A stretch of DNA of 64,000 nt, taken from contig JAQXEU010000022.1 of assembly GCA_029250685.1 (NCBI GenBank), positions 1-64,000 on the forward strand, read 5' to 3'. The position numbers and the translations under genes were made by a program. Source of the DNA: Polaribacter sp. Lineage in GTDB: Bacteria; Bacteroidota; Bacteroidia; Flavobacteriales; Flavobacteriaceae. Under the pieces are notes generated by a model that was not told the origin of the DNA, searched no databases, and worked only from the letters and a program-made list of their open reading frames with translations. This document shows, piece by piece, positions 32,794-40,894 of this stretch (position 1 is its first letter; each line of letters starts with the position of its first letter).

Positions 32794-34614
32794 TTAAAAT
32801 TTATAAGTTAGATCTAGTAAAAAGTTAGATTTTGGCATAGGAACCAAATTAGTTTCTGTATACTCTTTATCAAAAATATTATTCCCAATAAGCGATACAT
32901 TAAAAGGCTTTAAATTTAATGTAAACATTACATCTACAATACCATAGCTTTCTCCAGTAGACCTTTCTGAGAATTTATAAACAAGACTCTGGCTTACATT
33001 TTTAAAGAACTGAGATCTAAATGTTGATGTAAAATGATGCTTTAATGAATTAATAGAGTATCTAGAAAAATTAGCATTTACTTTGTCTAAATTTTCATCT
33101 AAATAAGTATAACCAAAGGTGAAGTTTTGTGTAAATTCTTTTAATTTATAACGAAAAGACCCATTAAATTCAAATCCGAATGAATTTAAATCTTGAATAT
33201 TTGTTGCTTCCCATTTATCGTTAGCATTTGCTTTAACATAGTCGATTAAGTTATTTGAATCTCTATTAAAAATGGCTGCTGAAAAATCTATTCTTGATGA
33301 TGAATATTTTAATCCCAACTCTTCAGAAATGGCCTCTTCTGGATTTAAATTGGCATTACCTAAAGTTGTTGGGTCGCTATAAAATAAATCTGTATAAGTA
33401 GGAATTCTATAAGTATATCCGGCATTAGCATACACTTTTAAGTTTTCACTTAAAGAAAACCCAATATCAACCCCTGGAAATGCATGAAACTTAAAGTCTG
33501 AAAAATAATTAATTGCAACTCCTGGAGTAATATCTATTTTATCATTCAATAATTTAAAACGATGTTCTAAAAACACGTTTGCCATAAAACGCTCTCTAGA
33601 ACCTAAGTTATTACTTGTTAAAAATACTTTTGCAATATCAATTCCAAAACCTGTAATTCCTAAAGAAGAGCTATATGAAGTATTTAACTCAGCCCCAACT
33701 TTATTTGCGATATGTAAATTTCTATAAACAGAAGGGTTATTACGAATGAAAACATACATATCTTGATTTCTTTTCCAATAAAATCGTGGCTTTAATGTGA
33801 GTTTTTCTCCTTTAATAACTGTTGACAAACCAACTAAACTAGATTGTGTTTCTTCGTATTGATTGATTGCAGAAGGTGAAGCATAAAACCCATTAGCACC
33901 AAAATTTCTTTCTGTAAAGTATCCGATAAAATTAATTGGAGTATTGTTTTTATTAAATGTGTTTTTTATAAAATAATTTTGATTTTTAAAATCTGTATTA
34001 TGTCTATATCCGTCTGATGAATTTATAGATGCGTGAGCAATAACCGAACTATTCTCAAGGTTTTTTCCAACCGTGATCGCTCCATTTTTCTGACCAAAAG
34101 AACCTATTTGAACTCCAACAGAGTTTACATTATTTGCATTCTTTTTGGTAACAATATTAATGGCTCCAGTAAATGCATTTTGTCCAAAAATACGTGCCGC
34201 TGCTCCTTTAATAATTTCTACACGTTCAATAACTTCAATTGGCAAAGCCATATTCATTGTGTGATGTCCTGTTTGTGGGTCTTCAACTTTAATACCGTCA
34301 ATTAATAACAATGTTTGATCAAAGCTACCTCCACGAATGTATAAATCTGCTTGCATTCCGCTTACACCTCTTCTTCGCATATCTACACCAGCAACTTGTT
34401 GCAATAAATCGGTAATATTTGTTACAGCGCTTTGTTTTATTTGTTTAGCGGTAATTACTAAAATTGTTCTAGAGTTTTCTTTAAAAGGTAGATCTATTCT
34501 ACTAGAAGTAATGATAACTTCTTTTAAAGTATCTCTTTTTACAGGATCTATTTGTGCTTTTACCTGAACGGTATAAAATAATATGGCAATTATTAATGTA
34601 ATTTTTAATTTCAT
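32794..34614 (-). CDS. TonB-dependent outer-membrane receptor (BtuB-like)
   Basis: This 606-residue protein has a signal peptide (MKLKITLIIAILFYTVQVKA) and a plug domain with the TonB-box region (KRDTLKEVIITSSRI). Plug motifs include LLQQVAGVDMRRRGVSGMQ, LLIDGIKVEDPQTGHH and VERVEIIKGAAARIFG-like sequence. A 22-strand barrel follows and ends in LLDLTYKF. The short length and plug wording resemble BtuB/cobalamin or metal-chelate receptors rather than SusC. No SusD, ABC importer or B12 riboswitch is adjacent. It is divergent from a MocR-type regulator with only 67 bases between, which may control it. Confidence 0.9.
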   Translation of the reverse strand: MKLKITLIIAILFYTVQVKAQIDPVKRDTLKEVIITSSRIDLPFKENSRTILVITAKQIKQSAVTNITDLLQQVAGVDMRRRGVSGMQADLYIRGGSFDQTLLLIDGIKVEDPQTGHHTMNMALPIEVIERVEIIKGAAARIFGQNAFTGAINIVTKKNANNVNSVGVQIGSFGQKNGAITVGKNLENSSVIAHASINSSDGYRHNTDFKNQNYFIKNTFNKNNTPINFIGYFTERNFGANGFYASPSAINQYEETQSSLVGLSTVIKGEKLTLKPRFYWKRNQDMYVFIRNNPSVYRNLHIANKVGAELNTSYSSSLGITGFGIDIAKVFLTSNNLGSRERFMANVFLEHRFKLLNDKIDITPGVAINYFSDFKFHAFPGVDIGFSLSENLKVYANAGYTYRIPTYTDLFYSDPTTLGNANLNPEEAISEELGLKYSSSRIDFSAAIFNRDSNNLIDYVKANANDKWEATNIQDLNSFGFEFNGSFRYKLKEFTQNFTFGYTYLDENLDKVNANFSRYSINSLKHHFTSTFRSQFFKNVSQSLVYKFSERSTGESYGIVDVMFTLNLKPFNVSLIGNNIFDKEYTETNLVPMPKSNFLLDLTYKF

Positions 34615-34654
34615 AAATAGTTATTTAAATAAGATGCAAAATTCGTAATTTCCC

Positions 34655-34672
34655 GGACGATTAAAGTAGTCC
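34655..34672. promoter_or_regulatory. Candidate MocR operator
   Basis: An 18-bp imperfect palindrome has outer arms GGAC and GTCC. It sits 9 bases upstream of the MocR-type gene and between it and the divergent TonB-dependent receptor. Autoregulation is a common mode for MocR proteins. The assignment rests on position and symmetry. Confidence 0.4.
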
Positions 34673-34681
34673 AGTATTAAA

Positions 34682-36178
34682 ATGATAGATAGTCCGATTA
34701 ATAATATTTTGAAACAGTTAATAGATTTTGATAAAAATCTATCTCAACCTTTATACATACAGGTTTCACAGCAAATTATAAATGCAATACAACGTAGGTA
34801 TTTAGCTAAAGGGACAAAGTTACCAGGAACTCGTATGTTTAGTCAGTTATTAAGTATTCATAGAAATACTGCTGTTGCCATCTACGAAGAGTTAGCTTCT
34901 CAAGGTTGGGTAGAAATTATGCCCAATAAAGGAACTTTTGTTTTGGAGCCAGAACAAAAGACAGCAAAAATAAAAGCAACTTCACAAAAAATAAATGAGG
35001 CATATACATATGCAAAAACAACAGGATTCCCTTTTCAAGAATCATTTCATTTAGCATCAACTATTCAATTAACAAATTCAAAATATACCATTAACGAAGG
35101 AAGCCCAGATTTACGTTTGCATCCTGTTCATCAGTTTACAAGATGGTATAGTGCTGCCATGAAACGAAAAACGTTAATAAAAAAATGGAACAGACCAAAC
35201 GAATCATCCTATTCATTATTCCAAACGCAACTTTGTAATTATTTAAATGCAACTAGAGGTTTTCATATAAATCCAAATAACCTGGTAAGTACACGTAGTA
35301 CAGAAATGAGTTTGTACATCGTTTCGCAATTGTTGATAAAACAAAACGACTTAGTATTGGTGGGAAATTTAAGTAATTATGCTTCTAATATGATTTTTCA
35401 ACAAACTGGCGCAGACATTAAAACGATTCCAGTAGATAAAAATGGTTTAGATATTGAATACATAAAAAAACATTTTATTAAAGGAAGCATTCGGTGTGTT
35501 TATGTATGTGCTCATAGAGATTACCCAACGATAGTGACATTAAGTGCAGAACGTCGTTTGCAGTTGTTACAACTTGCTAAAGAATATGGATTTGCAATTA
35601 TTGAAGATGATTACGATTACGATTTTCAGTTTGAAGGTTCTGCAATGTTGCCCATGGCTAGTTCAGATGCTGATGGAATGATTATTTATTTAGGAAAATT
35701 GGGACAATCATTATTTCCAAGTTTTCAAACAGGATTTGTGGTAGCGCCTGAAAACTTAATTTCGGAAGCAAAAAATTATTTAGAATTACTAGACAAACAG
35801 GGGGATTTAATTCAGGAACAAATGCTGTCGGAATTAATTAGCGAAGGTGAAATTTATCGCCTAATGAAAAAAAATATTGTCATATATAAACAACGGCAAG
35901 ATTGTTTATGCAAACTCTTATCTCAATATTTTTCAGAAATAGCACAATGGAAAATACCTTCTGGCGGATTAGCTATTTGGTTAAAATTTCAATCTAAAAT
36001 ATCTTTAGTAAAATTATCGGAAGAAGCAGAAAAAAACGATTTGTTTATACCCAAAACTGTACTTTATCAAGATAAAAACACCTGTGCAATTCGTTTTGGT
36101 TTTGGGCATTTAAATGAAGAAGAAATAGCCATTGTAATTAAAAAATTAAAAAACGCTTACAATAAGCTGTTTATATAA
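34682..36178 (+). CDS. MocR-family regulator (GntR HTH fused to aminotransferase)
   Basis: This 498-residue protein has an N-terminal winged helix-turn-helix of GntR type (QQIINAIQRRYLAKGTKLPG, SIHRNTAVAIYEELASQGWV). It is fused to a fold-type I aminotransferase domain. The PLP lysine is in IYLGKLGQSLFPSFQTGFV and the PLP-stacking region in IEDDYDYDFQFEG. MocR proteins such as PdxR and GabR sense PLP or amines and control nearby genes. Possible targets are itself and the divergent TonB-dependent receptor. The start at 34682 fits the family. Confidence 0.92.
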   Translation: MIDSPINNILKQLIDFDKNLSQPLYIQVSQQIINAIQRRYLAKGTKLPGTRMFSQLLSIHRNTAVAIYEELASQGWVEIMPNKGTFVLEPEQKTAKIKATSQKINEAYTYAKTTGFPFQESFHLASTIQLTNSKYTINEGSPDLRLHPVHQFTRWYSAAMKRKTLIKKWNRPNESSYSLFQTQLCNYLNATRGFHINPNNLVSTRSTEMSLYIVSQLLIKQNDLVLVGNLSNYASNMIFQQTGADIKTIPVDKNGLDIEYIKKHFIKGSIRCVYVCAHRDYPTIVTLSAERRLQLLQLAKEYGFAIIEDDYDYDFQFEGSAMLPMASSDADGMIIYLGKLGQSLFPSFQTGFVVAPENLISEAKNYLELLDKQGDLIQEQMLSELISEGEIYRLMKKNIVIYKQRQDCLCKLLSQYFSEIAQWKIPSGGLAIWLKFQSKISLVKLSEEAEKNDLFIPKTVLYQDKNTCAIRFGFGHLNEEEIAIVIKKLKNAYNKLFI

Positions 36179-36263
36179 TTCTATCGTAAAAGAAAGTGCT
36201 TTTTAACATATTAAGATATTAACAATGTCTTTTTGCCTTCTATTTTTTGATATTTTTATAGAC

Positions 36264-37523
36264 ATGTATGTTTTGGTAGATTGTAATAATTTTTATGCTT
36301 CTTGCGAACGGGTTTTTAATCCGAATTTGCAGAAAAAACCAGTTGCTATTTTAAGCAATAACGACGGTTGCGTAATTTCTATGAGCGATGAAGCAAAAGC
36401 AATAAATCTTCCTTTTGGCGCGCCAATTTTTAAATGGGAAAGCTTTTGTAAAGCCAATAATGTTTCGGTTTTGTCTTCTAATTATCCGTTGTACGGAGAT
36501 ATGAGTGCTCGTGTGATGAAAATTCTGAGTCAGTTTTCTCCAAACATAGAAGTGTATTCTATTGACGAAGCTTTTTTAGAGTTGAAAGGTTTTGAAAATT
36601 ATAATTTTACGGATTACGGAACAAAAATTAGAAGCCGAATTTTACAATGGACTGGAATTCCGACTTGTGTTGGTGTTGCACCAACGAAAGCGCTGAGTAA
36701 AGTAGCCAATAAAATAGCACGTAAATTTCCTGATGAAACTAGTGGAGTTTATGTAATTGATTCTAAAGAAAAACGAATAAAAGCACTAAAATGGATTCCG
36801 TTAAAAGATGTTTGGGGAATTGGAAGACGTTTGCACAAACGTTTAGCTGTAAAAGGGTGTAAAAATGCTTTTGATTTTACGCAGCTTTCTGATGCTTGGG
36901 TTTTAAAAAACTTTTCTATTACTGAATGGAAATTAAAAAAAGAGTTAGAAGGTGTTCCTAAAATTGAATTGGAAAGCGAGATCAATTCTAAAAAATCAAT
37001 TGCAACAACCAGAAGTTTTGAATACACATTTTCTGATATAGAAAACATCAAAGAACGCGTTTCTACTTTTGCATCAAGTTGTGCAGAAAAACTCAGGAAA
37101 CAACAATCAAGCTGTCATATGATTATAGTATTATTAAGCAGCGATCGCAATAAAAAAGACACTGAACAACACAGAACAAGCAGAACGGTTATTTTTCCGT
37201 ATCCTACAGATTCTACTTTAACAATTAGCAAAGCTGCAGTAAATGCGGTAAATTCTATGTTTAAAAAAGGCATAAAATACAAACGTGCTGGTGTAATTGT
37301 TAGTGGGTTAGTACCAACAGACAATCATCAATTAAATTTATTTTTACACGAAAACCCAAAACATAAACCATTAATGTCTGCTATTGATCATATTAATACT
37401 AGATTTAAAGCAGATAAAATTAAATTAGGAAATCAAGATTTAAAACGTACTTGGAAAATGCGTCAAGAACGATTATCTCCTAAATACACCACAAATATTA
37501 AAGATATACTCGTTGTTAAATAA
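36264..37523 (+). CDS. umuC: Y-family DNA polymerase V catalytic subunit
   Basis: This protein has 419 residues from the ATG at 36264 (MYVLVDCNNFYASCERVF); an upstream in-frame ATG adds 13 hydrophobic residues not found in the family. Catalytic acidic residues are D6 and the pair D101-E102 (YSIDEAFLEL). The little-finger and UmuC C-terminal regions follow, ending in PKYTTNIKDILVVK. It performs translesion synthesis together with processed UmuD. umuD follows after 6 bases, the reverse of the E. coli umuDC order. Confidence 0.95.
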   Translation: MYVLVDCNNFYASCERVFNPNLQKKPVAILSNNDGCVISMSDEAKAINLPFGAPIFKWESFCKANNVSVLSSNYPLYGDMSARVMKILSQFSPNIEVYSIDEAFLELKGFENYNFTDYGTKIRSRILQWTGIPTCVGVAPTKALSKVANKIARKFPDETSGVYVIDSKEKRIKALKWIPLKDVWGIGRRLHKRLAVKGCKNAFDFTQLSDAWVLKNFSITEWKLKKELEGVPKIELESEINSKKSIATTRSFEYTFSDIENIKERVSTFASSCAEKLRKQQSSCHMIIVLLSSDRNKKDTEQHRTSRTVIFPYPTDSTLTISKAAVNAVNSMFKKGIKYKRAGVIVSGLVPTDNHQLNLFLHENPKHKPLMSAIDHINTRFKADKIKLGNQDLKRTWKMRQERLSPKYTTNIKDILVVK

Positions 37524-37529
37524 AATCGT

Positions 37530-37970
37530 ATGGATACAAAGACCTCTAAAAACTTAACTTTTTTTACTCCAAAAACTTCTGATAGCGATGGAGCAATTTT
37601 TATTGACTCAGGAATTTCTGCCGGATTTCCTTCTCCTGCAGATGATTTTAGAGAAACCAGAATTTCTTTAGATGAAGAATTAATCACCAATAAAGAAGCA
37701 ACATTTTTTGCAAAAGTTAGCGGACAATCTATGATTGGAGCAGGTTTAAATGATAATGATTTGTTGGTAATTGATAGAAGTATTGAGCCAACTAACAATA
37801 AAATTGCCGTTTGTTTTTTAGATGGCGAGTTTACAGTAAAACGTTTACGAGTAGAAAAAGACGAGGTTTGGTTACAACCAGAAAACCCTGATTATCCGAT
37901 AATTAAAATCACCGAAGAGAACAATCTTGTTATTTGGGGAATTGTAACAAGTGTGATTAAAAAACTTTAA
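37530..37970 (+). CDS. umuD: UmuD-like self-cleaving protein (LexA/S24 family)
   Basis: This 146-residue protein has the cleavage site Ala31-Gly32 in ISAGFPSPADDF. The Ser-Lys dyad is S66 (VSGQSMIGAG) and K103 (EFTVKRL), with the same 37-residue spacing as E. coli UmuD. RecA-stimulated self-cleavage would activate it for Pol V. It starts 6 bases after umuC, so the pair is an operon with umuC first. No SOS box is recognised upstream of umuC; the Bacteroidetes LexA motif is not one I can identify by eye. Confidence 0.93.
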   Translation: MDTKTSKNLTFFTPKTSDSDGAIFIDSGISAGFPSPADDFRETRISLDEELITNKEATFFAKVSGQSMIGAGLNDNDLLVIDRSIEPTNNKIAVCFLDGEFTVKRLRVEKDEVWLQPENPDYPIIKITEENNLVIWGIVTSVIKKL

Positions 37971-37996
37971 AATCATTCTTTTTTAATAATTTATTA

Positions 37997-38024
37997 TTGT
38001 TTTTCGATAATTTTTATATCTTTG
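37997..38024 (+). promoter_or_regulatory. Promoter of the frameshifted zinc-ribbon gene
   Basis: TTG (37997-37999), a 17-base spacer and TATCTTTG (38017-38024) match the Bacteroidetes consensus 20 bases before the start codon. It may also serve the DUF2975/HTH genes downstream. Confidence 0.6.
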
Positions 38025-38043
38025 CAATGTTAAAATATACAAC

Positions 38044-38249
38044 ATGGCGAATATACCTACATCAAAACAACAAATCATAAAAGGAAAAAAACTTACGTGT
38101 ACAGTTTGTAGCAATGATACTTTTTGGGAAAGAGAAACTTTAATGAATACTGTAAAGATTTCTTTAATCTTGATTGGTTAAACAAAAAAGCAAAAAACTA
38201 TATCTGTGATAATTGCGGACACGTGCTTTGGTTTATGAATAAAAAATAA
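38044..38249 (+). pseudogene. Frameshifted zinc-ribbon protein
   Basis: The first frame reads MANIPTSKQQIIKGKKLTCT and on through CTVC and WERETLMNT, then ends at a stop at 38179-38181 after 45 residues. A different frame continues DWLNKKAKNYICDNCGHVLW to a stop at 38247-38249 and carries the second knuckle CDNC. Joined by a one-base correction near 38155-38170 they make one two-knuckle zinc-ribbon protein of about 67 residues, of a type I recall in Flavobacteria (CxxC..FWER.TLMNT..YxCDxCGxVxWF). A sequencing error cannot be excluded. Confidence 0.7.
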
Positions 38250-38253
38250 AATT

Positions 38254-38769
38254 ATGAAAACAGAAAAAATCTTAAAAATTATGAAATTCTTTTCATGGTT
38301 TGCATTTATCGGATTAATGATTAAAGCTGGAGCTATATTATTTACTTATTTCTTAAGTATCAATAACGCCGAAGTTTCTAAAGATTTATATGAAGGCATA
38401 AATCTTTTTGAATACAGAGAATATAGTTTTATACAGTATTCTTTTATTATTGGATACAAAATATTGCTTTATGCTACAGAAGCATATATTGCTTATTTGG
38501 TGATTCAATTATTGCGAAAACTAGACATCAAACAACCTTTTAATTTGGATGTACAACAGTTTATGCAACAAATAAGTAAAGGGATCTTTTATTTATGGAT
38601 TATTGCTATTGTGCACAATACACACATGCAAATAATCGGTAAAAAATATGATTTTGAAATGGATTTATTCTCAAGCGATTTTGTTTTCTTGTCTGTTATC
38701 ATCTTCATTTTTGCACAAATTGTAAAACGCGGAATTGAAATTCAATCTGAAAACGACTTAACAATTTAA
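38254..38769 (+). CDS. DUF2975 membrane protein
   Basis: This 171-residue protein has four hydrophobic segments (FFSWFAFIGLMIKAGAILF, IIGYKILLYATEAYIAYLVI, IFYLWIIAIVHN, FVFLSVIIFIFAQIV) and the DUF2975 layout. Its function is unknown. It is encoded 2 bases before a YozG-type helix-turn-helix gene. DUF2975 and this small HTH are a recurrent pair, perhaps a membrane-linked regulator. It starts 4 bases after the frameshifted zinc-ribbon gene and so may share its promoter. Confidence 0.88.
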   Translation: MKTEKILKIMKFFSWFAFIGLMIKAGAILFTYFLSINNAEVSKDLYEGINLFEYREYSFIQYSFIIGYKILLYATEAYIAYLVIQLLRKLDIKQPFNLDVQQFMQQISKGIFYLWIIAIVHNTHMQIIGKKYDFEMDLFSSDFVFLSVIIFIFAQIVKRGIEIQSENDLTI

Positions 38770-38771
38770 CT

Positions 38772-38978
38772 ATGGCAATTATTGTAAATTTAGATGTAAT
38801 GCTTGCCAAACGCAAAATGAGAAGTAAAGACTTGGCAGAAATAATTGGTATTACAACTGCCAACTTATCCATCTTAAAATCTGGGAAAGCAAAAGCAGTT
38901 CGTTTTTCAACGTTAGAAGCAATTTGTAAAGCGCTAGATTGTCAACCATCAGATATTTTAGAATATGTAAATGATTAG
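38772..38978 (+). CDS. Cro/C1-type HTH regulator (YozG-like)
   Basis: This 68-residue protein is essentially one XRE-type helix-turn-helix (MLAKRKMRSKDLAEIIGITT, NLSILKSGKAKAVRFSTLEA, ICKALDCQPSDILEY). It is of the YozG family that accompanies DUF2975 proteins. It probably autoregulates the pair. Confidence 0.92.
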   Translation: MAIIVNLDVMLAKRKMRSKDLAEIIGITTANLSILKSGKAKAVRFSTLEAICKALDCQPSDILEYVND

Positions 38979-39023
38979 AAGATTTTGTGTAGTTTTGAAT
39001 AAATTATTTTAAATCACAAATCA

Positions 39024-40826
39024 ATGCGTTTACATTTTTTTAAAACCTTAGTACTTTCACTTTGTATTACAACAATTGCAAGTGCTCAAAGTTATATCAA
39101 ATACGATATTTCTTTTAACAATGCTGTACATCACGAAGCAGAAATTAAAGTATCATTCACTAAAATTAAAAAAGGAAAATTTTCTTTTAGAATGAGTAGA
39201 ACTTCTCCAGGAAGATATGCTATTCATGAGTTTGCTAAAAACGTATACAATGTAAAAGCAACCGACAGTAAAGGAAAATCTTTAAAAATTACACGCCCAA
39301 ACCCTTATCAATGGGATGTAGATAATCATGATGGAACTGTAATTGTTACGTATACATTATTTGCAAATAGAGGTGGCGGTACCTATGCACAAATTGATGA
39401 AACACATGCACATTTAAACATTCCTGCAACTTTTATGTTTGCGCCTTCATTAAAAGAAACACCAATTCAAGTTACGTTTAATCCAAGAAAAGATTGGAAA
39501 ATTGCAACCCAATTAAAACCAATGTTCGATAATACATATTATGCGCCAAACATGCAGTATTTTATGGACAGTCCAACGGAATTGAGTAATCATTTAGTGC
39601 GTTCTTTTGATGTTGAATCTGACGGAGAAAAATTAAAAGTAAAATTAGCATTGCATAATATTGGAACTGAAGCAGAAGCTGATCAATATTTTGAAAGTGT
39701 TAAAAAAGTTGTTTTACAACAAATGGCTGTTTTTGGCGAATTACCAAAATTTGATTATGGTGAATATGTTTTCTTAGCATGTTATGTACCGAATGCTAGT
39801 GGAGATGGAATGGAGCATAGAAATTCTACCGTTGTAACAAGTACAAGAGCATTAGCAAATGGCGGAATGACAGGAAACATCGGAACCGTTTCTCATGAGT
39901 TTTTTCATGCTTGGAATGTAGAGCGAATTAGACCACAATCTTTAGAGCCTTTTTCTTTTAAAGAAGCAAATATGAGTGGAGAATTGTGGTTTGCAGAAGG
40001 ATTTACAAGTTACTATACAAATTTGTTTTTAGCTAGAGCAGGGTTAATGTCTCCGGAAAGCTATATCAATAGCTTAAACGGAACGTTTAACTACGTTTGG
40101 AATTCTCCAGGGAGATCATTTTTCAATCCGATAGAGATGAGTTATCAAGCGCCTTTTGTGGATGCCGCAACTTCTGTTGATCCTGTAAATAGAGGAAATA
40201 CTTTTATTTCTTATTATTCTTACGGAAGTGCTTTAGGTTTAGCATTAGATTTAGCATTACGTAACGAAAAAGGGAACCTAACTTTAGATGGCTACATGAA
40301 ATCTGTTTGGAAATCTTATGGAAAAAAAGAAAAGCCTTACACAGTTGCTAATTTAAATGATGTTTTAAATAAATATGCAGGTAAGTTATTCGGGAATTAT
40401 TTCTTCTCTAATTTTATCTACAAAAGTGCAATGCCAAATTACCAAGCTTTGTTTAAAAAAGTTGGTGTTGTTTTAAAACAAGATAGCGAAAAAGTGTTTT
40501 TTGGAGCGTCAACATCAAACGGAGTTGTAAGAAATAATCCGCAAATTGGAAGTCCGGCATATAAAGCAGGCTTAAACACAAAAGATAAAATTGTAGCAAT
40601 CGATAATCATGTAATTAGTGATAGAAATTCTGTGAATAAAATTTTATCAAACTATAAAATTGGAGATGCAATAACGATTCAGTTTAGCAGATACAATCAA
40701 TTAAGAACTGTAAAAACTACGTTGATTAAAGATCCTAGATACACAATTATGACCTATGAAAAAGCTGGTTTAGAACTTACTCCAGAAATGTTGAAAAACA
40801 GAAAAGCGTGGTTAGATAAAAAGTAA
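39024..40826 (+). CDS. M61-family glycyl aminopeptidase-like protease with PDZ domain
   Basis: This 600-residue protein has a signal peptide (MRLHFFKTLVLSLCITTIASA) and an N-terminal beta domain. The gluzincin zinc motif is in VSHEFFHAWNVERI, with the third ligand Glu in LWFAEGFTSYYTN. A C-terminal PDZ domain follows (GSPAYKAGLNTKDKIVAIDN). This is the arrangement of M61 peptidases related to Sphingomonas glycyl aminopeptidase. It is probably periplasmic and works in peptide scavenging, like the DPP IV-type enzyme encoded convergently next door. A TAGTTTTG -7 box is at 38990-38997. Confidence 0.93.
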   Translation: MRLHFFKTLVLSLCITTIASAQSYIKYDISFNNAVHHEAEIKVSFTKIKKGKFSFRMSRTSPGRYAIHEFAKNVYNVKATDSKGKSLKITRPNPYQWDVDNHDGTVIVTYTLFANRGGGTYAQIDETHAHLNIPATFMFAPSLKETPIQVTFNPRKDWKIATQLKPMFDNTYYAPNMQYFMDSPTELSNHLVRSFDVESDGEKLKVKLALHNIGTEAEADQYFESVKKVVLQQMAVFGELPKFDYGEYVFLACYVPNASGDGMEHRNSTVVTSTRALANGGMTGNIGTVSHEFFHAWNVERIRPQSLEPFSFKEANMSGELWFAEGFTSYYTNLFLARAGLMSPESYINSLNGTFNYVWNSPGRSFFNPIEMSYQAPFVDAATSVDPVNRGNTFISYYSYGSALGLALDLALRNEKGNLTLDGYMKSVWKSYGKKEKPYTVANLNDVLNKYAGKLFGNYFFSNFIYKSAMPNYQALFKKVGVVLKQDSEKVFFGASTSNGVVRNNPQIGSPAYKAGLNTKDKIVAIDNHVISDRNSVNKILSNYKIGDAITIQFSRYNQLRTVKTTLIKDPRYTIMTYEKAGLELTPEMLKNRKAWLDKK

Positions 40827-40846
40827 CATCTAAACACTTAACATAA

Positions 40847-40875
40847 AAAAACGCCGAGCATTGCTCGGCGTTTTT
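40847..40875. terminator. Bidirectional terminator between the two peptidase genes
   Basis: ACGCCGAGC (40851-40859) pairs with GCTCGGCGT (40863-40871) around ATT, with A and T runs on the two sides. It serves both convergent genes. Confidence 0.88.
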
Positions 40876-40894
40876 AGTTTTATAAAAAGAAAAC

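Noticed and set aside
34615..34681. Cobalamin riboswitch before the BtuB-like receptor
   Set aside because: The divergent gap is only 67 bases, far too short for a cobalamin aptamer, and no B12-box text is seen.
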